From the NCBI GenBank assembly GCA_035403085.1, contig DAONEM010000019.1:1-41385 (forward strand): a stretch of DNA of 41,385 nt, in the 5' to 3' direction. How positions within the stretch are numbered: the stretch's first letter is position 1; each line of letters opens with the position of its first letter. This DNA comes from JAMOAD01 sp023621955 (lineage in GTDB: Bacteria; Acidobacteriota; Aminicenantia; JAMOAD01). This document shows, in pieces, positions 16,021 through 23,775 of this stretch. A program made the position numbers and the translations under genes. Below the pieces are notes generated by a model. The model worked only from the letters and a program-made list of their open reading frames with translations. It had not been told where the DNA came from and did not search any database.

Positions 16021-17461
16021 TCTCAACGTCCGAAAGGTAAGGGAGAAAAGGGATGAGGGCCATGGCGGGGAGAGAGGCTAAGAAGCTGATACCAAAGAGG
16101 GTTGCGTAACCCCACCTCTGGGCTATGAAGCCGCTTAAGACACCGGCAACGAGTCCTCCCGCGCTCATCAACCCCGAACCGATAGCGTAGTGGGTGGCCT
16201 TGTAGGAGGGAAGGCAGAGCCTCATGAGGTAGACCATCAAGGCCGCGGTTCCCAGGCCGCTGCTGAATTGGTCGAAGCCGTGAACCGAGGCGACCGCCGC
16301 CAGCTGAAGTGGAGAGGCTTGTAGGAGAGGGGTCGTCAATCCGGTGTTGGCCTGCAGGAGAGGGACCAAGGTCCGGGCTAGAAGCATGTAAACGAGGTTG
16401 GATCCGTTCTGAAGGAGGAGAAAGGGGGTGAGGGTCTTCCTCAACCCATAGCGTGAGATCAGCCACCCTCCGGCGAGAGCGCCAAGGATTGACAGGGGCA
16501 GGCCTATGAAACCGGAGATCCAACCGTAATGGACCTTGAACCCGAGATCGATGAGGAAGGGGGAGACCATGGTGGACATCATGAACTCTCCTGGACGAAG
16601 AAGAACGATGAAGAGAAGGAACACCATGGCCCCGGGACGGTCCACATAGGTTAAGAAGGCCTTCGAGTAACTGGATCCCTCCCGAAGGAACCTGCGGGAG
16701 AGAGGTTTCCTTAAGAGAGCCGCCAGAAGGAGGAAGAGGAGGAGAAGGAGGGTGATCCCCTGAGCCGGCGAGAGGGGAAGCTTGAAGGGAAGGTGTCTGA
16801 AACCCCAGACCGCCGCCGCCGAAAGGAGGATGACTGACCAGAGGGGGCGGCTCTTGAAAAGTGCCCCCAGAGACCCTTTATCGGAGGAACACTCCTTGAG
16901 GGAGAGGAGGTGGTAGAGGACAACGATTCCGAAGAGGAGGGTCGCGAGGCCGAAGGCGGCGGGCCAACCGAAAAAGGCTCCCACCGTGACGATCAACCCC
17001 GTCCCGGTCATCATGGCGATGCGGTAGGCCATGGTTCGGGTTCCTACGTGGAGGGCCTGCTGGCTTGTCTCAAGCCGTTCCATGTAGTAACCGTCGATGG
17101 CGATGTCGTGGGTGGCCGAGAGGGCGGCGCCGACGAAGAAGAGGAGGGCGATGATCTTGACCGAGCCGGGCAAGAGAGCGGCGAAGGAGGAGAAGAAGAA
17201 CAGCCCTACCAGAAGTAGCTCGGTGAGGAAGATCCACTTTCTCTTGGTTGCGGTGGAGTCGACTTGGGGCGCCCAGAGAAACTTGAGGACCCAAGGCAGG
17301 CCGTAGAGGGGCGTGAGCCCGATGGCTTCCAGGGAGACCTTCATGTCCCGGAAGAAGACCGCGGAGACACTCCGGATGATCGAGTAAGGAAAACCTTCGG
17401 CGAAGTATGTCGTGAAGGGCCAGAAACGGTCGTGGAAAGAGGAACCTTTGTTTTTTCTCAT
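16004..17461 (-). CDS. ampG: AmpG-like muropeptide permease (MFS)
   Basis: This 485-residue protein has 12-14 hydrophobic spans. The N-terminus (FAEGFPYSIIRSVSAVFFRD, then GLTPLYGLPWVLKFLWAP) matches the AmpG/PAT branch of the major facilitator family, and the cytoplasmic loop after it (DSTATKRKW) fits too. AmpG imports anhydro-muropeptides released by lytic transglycosylases such as the next gene, MltA. An in-frame TTG at 17473 is too close to the -10 box to be a start, so I use the ATG at 17461, which leaves a leader of about 10 bases without a clear ribosome binding site. It heads a five-gene operon and is divergent from the Ser/Thr kinase. Confidence 0.82.
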   Translation of the reverse strand: MRKNKGSSFHDRFWPFTTYFAEGFPYSIIRSVSAVFFRDMKVSLEAIGLTPLYGLPWVLKFLWAPQVDSTATKRKWIFLTELLLVGLFFFSSFAALLPGSVKIIALLFFVGAALSATHDIAIDGYYMERLETSQQALHVGTRTMAYRIAMMTGTGLIVTVGAFFGWPAAFGLATLLFGIVVLYHLLSLKECSSDKGSLGALFKSRPLWSVILLSAAAVWGFRHLPFKLPLSPAQGITLLLLLFLLLAALLRKPLSRRFLREGSSYSKAFLTYVDRPGAMVFLLFIVLLRPGEFMMSTMVSPFLIDLGFKVHYGWISGFIGLPLSILGALAGGWLISRYGLRKTLTPFLLLQNGSNLVYMLLARTLVPLLQANTGLTTPLLQASPLQLAAVASVHGFDQFSSGLGTAALMVYLMRLCLPSYKATHYAIGSGLMSAGGLVAGVLSGFIAQRWGYATLFGISFLASLPAMALIPFLPYLSDVENEKKG

Positions 17462-17478
17462 GTCGGTGGTCAAAGGGG

Positions 17479-17509
17479 ATTATAGGGAGGCCTGGGGGGA
17501 AAAGTCAAG
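17479..17509 (-). promoter_or_regulatory. Promoter of the ampG-mltA operon
   Basis: On the minus strand TTGACT (17509-17504) and a perfect TATAAT (17484-17479) are 19 bases apart, slightly long. The predicted transcript start is near 17472. Confidence 0.6.
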
Positions 17510-17544
17510 GGGCCGGTGGTATCCTTCGTTCCCGGAAAGTGTTG

Positions 17545-17550
17545 TATACT
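17545..17550 (+). promoter_or_regulatory. Putative -10 box of the Ser/Thr kinase gene
   Basis: TATACT lies 17 bases before the kinase ATG. The -35 region (about 17522-17527) is weak. GAGGTG at 17559-17564 is the ribosome binding site and fixes the start at 17568. Confidence 0.4.
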
Positions 17551-17567
17551 TTCCCCATGAGGTGAAA

Positions 17568-19301
17568 ATGATCGGGGCAACCTTAAGCAATTACAGCATT
17601 GTCAGGCTCTTGGGGGAGGGAGGGATGGGGGCGGTCTATCTGGCCAAAGACCTCACTCTCCAACGCGAAGTGGCGGTCAAAATCATCTCTCCCGAGCTGG
17701 CAAGAAACCCGGAGCTGATGAACCGGTTTCGGGTCGAGGCCATAGCTCAGGCAAGGCTCAACCATCCCAACATCGTCTCCATATACGCTTTCTCCCAAGA
17801 GAGGGATGTCTATTTCATCGTCATGGAGTATATCGAAGGAAAGACCCTCAAGGCTTTGATAAAAGAGGGAGGCCATCTGAAGCCGGACATGGCCCTCGGG
17901 GTCGTTTCCCAGATTCTGGACGCCCTTCGGTACGCCCATACCCTAGGGGTTGTCCACAGGGACATCAAACCGGCCAACATCTTCGTGACCCAAGAAGGGA
18001 GGGCGAAGATCGGAGACTTCGGCATCGCCAAGGTCCAAGGTCTGGAGGGCCTCACCAGGGTGGGGGCCACAGTGGGGACTCCCCTCTACTCCTCCCCTGA
18101 ACAGATTCTTGGCCGAGCCGTGGACGGAAGGGCTGACCTCTACTCCTTGGGAGTGAGCCTCTACGAGATGGTCACAGGCCGACCACCCTTTCAGAGCGCC
18201 GCCGGTTCGGACTACGAGATTCAGAGAGCCCACCTTGAGCAGAGTCCTCCGCCGATCTGTACCTTCGACCCTACCCTCCCTTCCTCCCTGGGGAGGCTGA
18301 TCCTCCAGGCCATGGCGAAGGCTCCAGAAAAGCGGTTCCCCGATGCGGAAACCTTCCGAAAGAGTGTGGAGGAGGTCAGCCGCTCTCTCTCCCACTCCCC
18401 CCTGGCGCCGAAACGAGAGGGTGGCTCCCGGCTCGTTGGAAACCTTGTCGGCTCCTTGAGGGTCCCAAGGTTGAAGAAGGATCTCTTGAGCGGTTTCAAG
18501 GCCGAGAGGTTGACCTCGTTTGCGCAGAACCTCCGGGCAGGGCTCCGAAACCTGGGGACCTTCCGGCTCTTCAGGGATTCCAAGAGCTCTCTCCTCTTCC
18601 TCGTGATCGTTCTCTTCTTTCTCTTGCTCCTATTCCTCTTCGTCATAGGAGGGGGAGGNNNNNNNNNNNNNNNNNNNNNNNNNNNNNNNNNNNNNNNNNN
18701 NNNNNNNNNNNNNNNNNNNNNNNNNNNNNNNNNNNNNNNNNNNNNNNNNNNNNNNNNNGCCCCGCCTGTGGTGGTCGAGGCTAAGAGTGTTCAGCCTCCC
18801 TCTTCAGAGGGGGAGTCCCCCTTCTGGGGAGAGATGGACCGGATGATGGAGAGGGGGGATTACGCAAAGGCCATCGCCGCCGGACTCGAAGCAGAAGCGG
18901 AGGGTGCCCGCTCTCCCCGGCTCTACCAGAGGCTGGCCCGGGCCTACTGGCAGCAGGGGGAGTCGAGGAAGGCCAAAGAGTACCTGCGTAGGGTGATCGG
19001 TTCCGGAGAGACTCTGGTCTTTCCGGTGGCCAAGATCGGCGAGAGAGAGGAGAAGATCTTCGGTGCTCTCTCCCTCTCCGAGAGTTCTCTCGTCTTTCAC
19101 TCCCGGAACGGCCGTTCCTGGACCATGGGACTCTCCTCCCTTCAAGACGTCTCCCTCGAAGTCTTCAAAAAGGACAACCCTCTCATCGAAATCTCCGACA
19201 AGGAGAGGGGCTACTACCGGTTCCAGATGGTCAGAAACGACAAGGGATTGGCCAAGTTTATCCAAGCTTGTCTGAAGATTCTTCGGAAAAGGGAGTACTG
19301 A
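17568..19301 (+). CDS. Membrane Ser/Thr protein kinase with extracytoplasmic C-terminal region (spans an assembly gap)
   Basis: About 577 residues if the 100-N gap is in frame. Residues 9-270 form a Hanks-type kinase: glycine loop LGEGGMGAVYLA (15-26), Lys38, alphaC Glu57, catalytic HRDIKPANIF (Asp132, Asn137) and DFGIAK (150-155). A charged juxtamembrane stretch leads to one membrane span at about 340-361. After the gap come a Pro-rich linker, a TPR-like helical pair (YAKAIAAGLEAEAE, RLYQRLARAYWQQGESRKA) and a beta-rich, possibly PH-like C-terminus, probably outside the cytoplasm. The ATG at 17568 is chosen for its GAGGTG. It faces the FHA/PP2C/protease operon, whose products are its likely partners. 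True gap length is unknown. Confidence 0.88.
   Translation: MIGATLSNYSIVRLLGEGGMGAVYLAKDLTLQREVAVKIISPELARNPELMNRFRVEAIAQARLNHPNIVSIYAFSQERDVYFIVMEYIEGKTLKALIKEGGHLKPDMALGVVSQILDALRYAHTLGVVHRDIKPANIFVTQEGRAKIGDFGIAKVQGLEGLTRVGATVGTPLYSSPEQILGRAVDGRADLYSLGVSLYEMVTGRPPFQSAAGSDYEIQRAHLEQSPPPICTFDPTLPSSLGRLILQAMAKAPEKRFPDAETFRKSVEEVSRSLSHSPLAPKREGGSRLVGNLVGSLRVPRLKKDLLSGFKAERLTSFAQNLRAGLRNLGTFRLFRDSKSSLLFLVIVLFFLLLLFLFVIGGGXXXXXXXXXXXXXXXXXXXXXXXXXXXXXXXXXXAPPVVVEAKSVQPPSSEGESPFWGEMDRMMERGDYAKAIAAGLEAEAEGARSPRLYQRLARAYWQQGESRKAKEYLRRVIGSGETLVFPVAKIGEREEKIFGALSLSESSLVFHSRNGRSWTMGLSSLQDVSLEVFKKDNPLIEISDKERGYYRFQMVRNDKGLAKFIQACLKILRKREY
18659..18758. other. Assembly gap (100 N) inside the kinase gene
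   Basis: A run of exactly 100 N between the membrane span and the proline-rich linker of the kinase. The size is probably a placeholder, so the reading frame across it is not proven. Confidence 0.99.
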
Positions 19302-19329
19302 GGGAGCTCTCTCCCTCAGCCTTCTTTTT
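19298..19329 (+). terminator. Rho-independent terminator of the Ser/Thr kinase gene
   Basis: CTGAGGGAG (19298-19306), a four-base loop, CTCCCTCAG (19311-19319) and then a T-rich run (CTTCTTTTT) form a textbook terminator that overlaps the kinase stop codon. Confidence 0.85.
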
Positions 19330-19344
19330 AGCGGGAAGGGGACA

Positions 19345-19386
19345 AAAGAGAAGGGGTCCCCGGCGGTTTCCCGCCGGAGACCCCTT
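19345..19386 (-). terminator. Rho-independent terminator of the FHA/PP2C/protease operon
   Basis: On the minus strand, just after the protease-FHA stop, a 16-base arm (19386-19371) pairs with 19366-19351 with one mismatch, around a four-base loop. A CTCTTTTG tract follows. It is very GC-rich and stable. Confidence 0.8.
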
Positions 19387-19399
19387 TTGTGAGAAGCTC

Positions 19400-21034
19400 T
19401 TATTTCAGATAGGTTACGACGACGTGGCCGTGTTGGCCCAAGGTGAAGGAGTCGCCGCTCTGGAGGACGCCTTTCTCTATCCTCTCTCCCCGAAGATAGG
19501 TCCCGTTGGTGGAGCCTCTGTCGACGACAACGACCCTCTCTTTTTCGGGCAAAACCAGGGCGTGAACCTTGGAGACAATGCTCTCCTGAACGACGATCTG
19601 AACCTGGGAGGGGTCTCTTCCTATGGTCAGCCCTTTTTCCTCCAACTGATAAGTGCCCAACTCCCGTCCGTTCACGGTGACCGTCAGAGAACCGAAGAGA
19701 GGGCTCTCGGCGATGGTGGCGGACTCCTTCACGCCCCTCTCGGGTGCGGCCGCGACCGGCTCCTGCGGAGCAGAGATCGGTTCCGTTGGAAGCGGGGCGA
19801 CTGTGGAGGATCTCTTCTTCCCCTTTGAGGAGGCCATGACGACCAGGATCAAAAGGACCAGAAAAACGATGAGAACCAAGAGGATGACCGCCAGCTTGTT
19901 CTTCGCCCATTGCTTCTCCAGCCAGCCCATGTCGGAGATTTTCCCCTCCACGATCTGCCTCAGCTTGATCAAATCCGGTTGGTTCTGAAGGAAGATGAGG
20001 GCGGAGCCGATGTACTCCTTGGCGTCGTACCACTTCTTATCCCAAACCGATTCCAAAGCCAGGTCATACTTTTCGTTGAACTTGCTCGAAAGGTTGTACT
20101 TGACGCCTGCGTCGTCGATAAACTCCTTGGCCGTGTCGATGGGGACCAGGAAGTTGAAGCCCGCCACCTCTTTTGGCGCCCCGGTGTAGGAATCGGAGGC
20201 CAGGGAACCGAACGTGGAGATCCCGATCACTTCGCCGTCTTCGTTGCATGCGGGGCCGCCGCTGTTGCCATGGGTGATGGCCGCATCGGTTTGAATAACC
20301 GGAACGCCCTTGTAGTCAACCTTCAGAGCAGAAACGGTTCCTCTGGTGATCGAAACCTCCAGGGAGGTCTTCTCTCCGAGAAGGCTCAGGGGGCCGGGAG
20401 AGGCCGCTCCGGGGTAGCCGACCGGGAAGACCAACTGCTGAAGTTTGAGGTCCGAGGAGCTGCCCAGCTTGAGAACCGGGAGGTCGTGGGCCTCGATTTT
20501 CACGACGGCGATGTCCTTCCCCCCTTCGGCGATGCTGGGGCTGTACTTCTTGATCTCGTAGTCGTACACGTCCCCGTTGGAGATGTAGACCTTCTTGACC
20601 ACCTGGTCTTGGACGATCTGGGGGGTGTGCTCCTGAATCCATTTCTGAACCAGTGCCGTGGCGTTCTGGGAGGTCAACTGTTCACCTGCCTGCTGGAGTT
20701 TCTGCAAGGCGAAGTTGACGATCATCTGGTTGAGTACTTTGCTCTTGTCTTGATCGTAATTGTAGCAGAGCTCAACGACATGGCCGTTGGTAGTCACATA
20801 GCCGTCGGAGTTGATGATGAAGCCCGAGCCGGTGGCTCCGTTTCCGCTCTGTTCCTGAACGGGCGCCTCGTTCTGTTGATACTGGATGGTGACGACGACT
20901 CCTGAAAGAATCTTCACGACGCCGGGTTTGACCTTGTAGGCCATCATCTGGTACTTGTCGAGGGTTTCGGAGGCGGTCATCGCACCAAAGGCGACGAGTA
21001 GCAGAAGAATGCAGAAAAGGCGAAGGCGTTTCAT
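19400..21034 (-). CDS. Secreted trypsin-like serine protease with membrane span and cytoplasmic FHA domain
   Basis: This 544-residue protein has a signal peptide (about 1-21), a trypsin/HtrA-like domain (about 30-300), one membrane span (381-400) and a C-terminal FHA domain (about 445-544). The triad is complete: His85 (TTNGHVV), Asp174 (KDIAVV) and Ser258 (HGNSGGP). Between His and Asp sits a helical insert of about 60 residues. The FHA domain keeps its phosphothreonine-binding signature (IGRDPSQ, SKVHA, GSTNGTYL). Topology should put the protease outside and the FHA inside the cytoplasm, where a phosphorylated partner could bind. No PDZ domain is seen, unlike HtrA. GAGGAGGAAA precedes the ATG; it is the last gene of the operon. 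Confidence 0.9.
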   Translation of the reverse strand: MKRLRLFCILLLLVAFGAMTASETLDKYQMMAYKVKPGVVKILSGVVVTIQYQQNEAPVQEQSGNGATGSGFIINSDGYVTTNGHVVELCYNYDQDKSKVLNQMIVNFALQKLQQAGEQLTSQNATALVQKWIQEHTPQIVQDQVVKKVYISNGDVYDYEIKKYSPSIAEGGKDIAVVKIEAHDLPVLKLGSSSDLKLQQLVFPVGYPGAASPGPLSLLGEKTSLEVSITRGTVSALKVDYKGVPVIQTDAAITHGNSGGPACNEDGEVIGISTFGSLASDSYTGAPKEVAGFNFLVPIDTAKEFIDDAGVKYNLSSKFNEKYDLALESVWDKKWYDAKEYIGSALIFLQNQPDLIKLRQIVEGKISDMGWLEKQWAKNKLAVILLVLIVFLVLLILVVMASSKGKKRSSTVAPLPTEPISAPQEPVAAAPERGVKESATIAESPLFGSLTVTVNGRELGTYQLEEKGLTIGRDPSQVQIVVQESIVSKVHALVLPEKERVVVVDRGSTNGTYLRGERIEKGVLQSGDSFTLGQHGHVVVTYLK

Positions 21035-21044
21035 CGTTTCCTCC

Positions 21045-22838
21045 TCATCTATTCATGAGTTTAAATTTCAAAAGGTAGAGCTTCTTCTCAGAGGTGAGGC
21101 CTAGAAGGGTCTCTCCGGAGGGAGAGGTCCAGAACCTCTCGAAACGGCATTTCTCTTCGACGTAGGGGAAGGAGCGTCCCCTGGTGTCCAGGGTTTCCTC
21201 GCCCTTCAGGAGGAGAGGGGGGTCTCGGTCCAAGATTCCTAAGAGGCCGGAGAGGGAGACTGTGTGCTCCAGGGAGATCTGCTCCAGGGAGTGTTCACCT
21301 CTATCGAAACCGGCTGTGTAGATTCGGCGCAACTCGCCGCTCCCTGTGGTCCAGAAGAGGGAGTCCCGGTGGAAGAAGACCTTACAGCTTGCGCACAGGT
21401 GCCTGGCAATATGCTCTTGGGGTGTCTTCTTCCAGGATTGGACGAGAAAAAGCCGCTCCGCATCCCGGAAGACCAACAGCCCTTCGTCGATGAAAAGGAC
21501 TTGCAGGGGAGGGGTGAGAGCGGCGACCCTCCAGGTATTCCCCTCTTTTATGAACTCGAGAGGAGACTCCCCCGTGAGGGGGAGGATGGAGAGAAGCCTT
21601 TGGCCCTGGATGTTGGCGAGAGTCAGTGCCGTTCCCTGTGGGTTTGTCCAGACGATGTATTCTGGCGCTTCTCCCCTGAAGAGGGGGAGGAGGGGGCGAT
21701 CCCCCCCCTTCAGGGGAGAGAAGGAGGGAACCGCTACCTCTTGGGGGTTGTGCTCCTGGAGGTTAAGGGAGAAGAGCCTCTTCTGACGGAAAAAAAAGAG
21801 GCGGAATGATTCCGAGAGGGCCGACCCTTCAAGGTCATTCGGAAGAGAGGCGGTCGCCTCACCCACCTTTTCTAAGAGGGGGGAGGGGAGAGGGGGCCTC
21901 TGAACGGGACGGGCGGTTTTCTCCTCTTGATGGCGTAAAGGTCTAAGAAGAGCCCAGGAGGCGAGGAAGGTGACGATGACGAGGAGAGGAAGGAGGTATT
22001 TAAGGGAGGAGGGGAGAGAGGCGTGGGGCTTCTGTGCCGGCGGAGGATGCGGAATCGTGGCGGCTCGGGAATCCAGGGGGGTGATGTCCTGATCTTCGCA
22101 GACCGTCTCTTCGATATCGACGAGGGAAACCGTGACGTTGTCCGGGGAACCTCTTCGGTTTGCCTCCTCAATCAGAAAAGATACAGCCTTCTGGGGATCC
22201 TTTTGGGAGGAGAAACGGAGGAGTTCCTGGTCGGAGAGGACGTTGCTGATCCCATCGCTACAGAGGAGAAAGCGGTCTCCAGGACGGAGGGAGAGAGAGG
22301 AGAGGATGTCGGGGTTGATCTCCTCCTTCAGCCCCAGGGATTGGTAGATGACGTTCTTCTGCGGGTGGTTCTTGGCCTGTTCGGGAGTCAGGAGGCCGTT
22401 GCGAACCAAACGGCAGACTACCGAGTGGTCCTGGGTCAGCTGTTCGATCCTTTGATTCCGGATTCTGTAGAGCCGAGAATCGCCGATGTGCCCTACCCAG
22501 GCCTTCTCCCCCTTGACCAAGAGGAGGGTGAGAGTTGTGCCCATGCCGTTGGTCAAGGGATCTCTGCGTCCTTCCAGGAGGATCGAGCGGTTGACCTCCC
22601 TGAAGATCTTTAACAGCGTCTCCGTCGGGTTGCTCCCCTCTCTGTCCTCTCTCTGGAAGAACTCCCCGAAGAGGTTGACCGCCATGTTGCTGGCTACCTC
22701 CCCCTTCTGGTGTCCTCCCATTCCGTCGGCGACGAGGAAGAGAGCCCATCGGTTCTCCCGGACGAACTCGCCGACGAAGTCCTGGTTGTTCCCTCTCACC
22801 ATTCCCCGGTGGGTGAGAGAGGCGTAACGGAGTCTCAT
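21045..22838 (-). CDS. Membrane PP2C Ser/Thr phosphatase with extracytoplasmic C-terminal domain
   Basis: This 597-residue protein starts with a PP2C domain (1-245): RGNNQD (Asp20), VADGMGGH (Asp38), GHIGDSRLYR, LLCSDGISNVL (Asp195) and SPDNVTVSLV (Asp233), the usual metal ligands. A Pro-rich linker leads to one membrane span (281-299). The remaining 300 residues, probably outside the cytoplasm, are beta-rich with repeated short strands and may be a propeller-like sensor. It should reverse phosphorylation by the neighbouring kinase. The start is at 22838, where the PP2C fold begins; the open frame runs further upstream but that overlaps the FHA gene in another frame. It lies four bases after the second FHA gene. 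Confidence 0.93.
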   Translation of the reverse strand: MRLRYASLTHRGMVRGNNQDFVGEFVRENRWALFLVADGMGGHQKGEVASNMAVNLFGEFFQREDREGSNPTETLLKIFREVNRSILLEGRRDPLTNGMGTTLTLLLVKGEKAWVGHIGDSRLYRIRNQRIEQLTQDHSVVCRLVRNGLLTPEQAKNHPQKNVIYQSLGLKEEINPDILSSLSLRPGDRFLLCSDGISNVLSDQELLRFSSQKDPQKAVSFLIEEANRRGSPDNVTVSLVDIEETVCEDQDITPLDSRAATIPHPPPAQKPHASLPSSLKYLLPLLVIVTFLASWALLRPLRHQEEKTARPVQRPPLPSPLLEKVGEATASLPNDLEGSALSESFRLFFFRQKRLFSLNLQEHNPQEVAVPSFSPLKGGDRPLLPLFRGEAPEYIVWTNPQGTALTLANIQGQRLLSILPLTGESPLEFIKEGNTWRVAALTPPLQVLFIDEGLLVFRDAERLFLVQSWKKTPQEHIARHLCASCKVFFHRDSLFWTTGSGELRRIYTAGFDRGEHSLEQISLEHTVSLSGLLGILDRDPPLLLKGEETLDTRGRSFPYVEEKCRFERFWTSPSGETLLGLTSEKKLYLLKFKLMNR

Positions 22839-22842
22839 GGGA

Positions 22843-23220
22843 TCAGAGGAACTTGACCTTAAAGGAGGAGGTTCCCGCAATGATCCCGTCCCCGTCAGCA
22901 AGGGTGGCGTGAAAGGCTCTCTCCCCGTTGAGAGAGACCCCTGCTTCGGAGTCAAGGTCGAAGAGTGAAAAGGCGCCGTCGCGGAAACGGATGCTGAGGT
23001 GTTCGGCGGAGAGGTTAGGGTCGTGGAGGATGATCTGAGAAGGGAAAGAGCTTCCCAGGGTGTTCCTCCCCTCGAAGAGGGGAAAGTCCTCCCCACGCCG
23101 AGGTCCTTTGACGACGGCTACCCAGCCGACGAGCCTTCTCGGGGCGAGAATGGTCTTGTCCCCTACCATCCCTTCGATTCTGGTCTTGTCCACCTCTTCC
23201 CAACGAGTCTTGTCTTCCAT
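22843..23220 (-). CDS. Small FHA-domain protein with N-terminal DKT motifs (second FHA gene)
   Basis: This 125-residue protein has an FHA domain at about 30-125 (HDPNLSAEHLSIRFRDG, LDSEAGVSLNGER). The usual GR of the binding loop is GS here, so phosphopeptide affinity may be altered. The 25-residue tail before it repeats DKTR (Thr5), DKTR (Thr13) and DKTI (Thr23), a likely set of kinase target sites, by analogy with the phosphothreonine tails of GarA/OdhI-type FHA proteins. The ATG at 23220 has GGAGGAG and overlaps the stop of the first FHA gene (TAATG); a longer upstream start would lie inside that gene. Confidence 0.9.
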   Translation of the reverse strand: MEDKTRWEEVDKTRIEGMVGDKTILAPRRLVGWVAVVKGPRRGEDFPLFEGRNTLGSSFPSQIILHDPNLSAEHLSIRFRDGAFSLFDLDSEAGVSLNGERAFHATLADGDGIIAGTSSFKVKFL

Positions 23221-23642
23221 TACTCCTCCTTTTCCAGGGGAAGCCATTTGAAACGGTAGCTGACGGGCCCGAAGGCGACGATATCGTCGTCTTTCAGGGG
23301 GGCGCGTTCCACCCTGACGCCGTTAACGGTGGTTCCGTTGCTGGAGTGAAGGTCGTCGACGGAGAAGGCCCCGTCGATGAAGAATATGGACGCATGTTGG
23401 GCCGAAACGTAGGGGACCGGGATGATGAGGTTGTTGCCGGGGTTCTTCCCTATGGAGAACCGCTCGGAGGCGATTCGAAAGCTTCGGTCCAGGTGAGGCT
23501 CGGTCAAACCTACCAACCAGGCGAAAATCAGGGGCCCCTCCTTCTCTTCCGGAGCCTCCTTTCCCTCCTCCTGAGGAAGAAAGATCCGGGTCTTATCGGT
23601 ATCCCCTTCGATAACGGTGTGTTCTTCTCCCCAAGGCTTCAT
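23220..23642 (-). CDS. Small FHA-domain protein (first gene of the operon)
   Basis: This 140-residue protein has an N-terminal tail with threonines in EHTVIEGDTDKTRI (Thr18 in DKTR) and an FHA domain at about 40-138 with the full signature FSIGKNPGNNLI, SAQHASIFF and SSNGTTVNG. It probably reads phosphothreonine on the kinase or on its sister FHA proteins. I choose the ATG at 23642 because AAAGGAGGAG lies just before it and because the alternative start at 23690 would fall on the promoter -35 box. It shares one base with the next FHA gene and heads a four-gene operon. Confidence 0.92.
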   Translation of the reverse strand: MKPWGEEHTVIEGDTDKTRIFLPQEEGKEAPEEKEGPLIFAWLVGLTEPHLDRSFRIASERFSIGKNPGNNLIIPVPYVSAQHASIFFIDGAFSVDDLHSSNGTTVNGVRVERAPLKDDDIVAFGPVSYRFKWLPLEKEE

Positions 23643-23661
23643 GAGCTCCTCCTTTAGAAGG

Positions 23662-23690
23662 ACTCTAAAAGATTTCTTGCGGAAAGTCAA
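23662..23690 (-). promoter_or_regulatory. Promoter of the FHA-FHA-PP2C-protease operon
   Basis: On the minus strand TTGACT (23690-23685) and TAGAGT (23667-23662) are 17 bases apart, 19 bases before the ATG of the first FHA gene. Confidence 0.6.
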
Positions 23691-23715
23691 GAAGGAAAGG
23701 CCTTTGGAGAAGGCC

Positions 23716-23744
23716 TTGGAAAATGAGGCGCCAGGGAGTATAAT
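23716..23744 (+). promoter_or_regulatory. Promoter of the ABC-F gene
   Basis: TTGGAA (23716-23721) and a perfect TATAAT (23739-23744) are 17 bases apart. The start codon is 31 bases further on and lacks a clear ribosome binding site. Confidence 0.65.
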
Positions 23745-23775
23745 CGTTACTACCTGCGAGAAAAATTAGACTCCC

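Noticed and set aside
17412..17567. Longer kinase start
   Set aside because: It would run through the divergent promoters and the ampG start; ATG at 17568 has a ribosome binding site and begins at the kinase fold.
18804..20033. Minus-strand open frame covering the kinase end and the protease-FHA 3' part
   Set aside because: It crosses two terminators and overlaps two clear genes; protein is Arg/Gly-rich without a domain.
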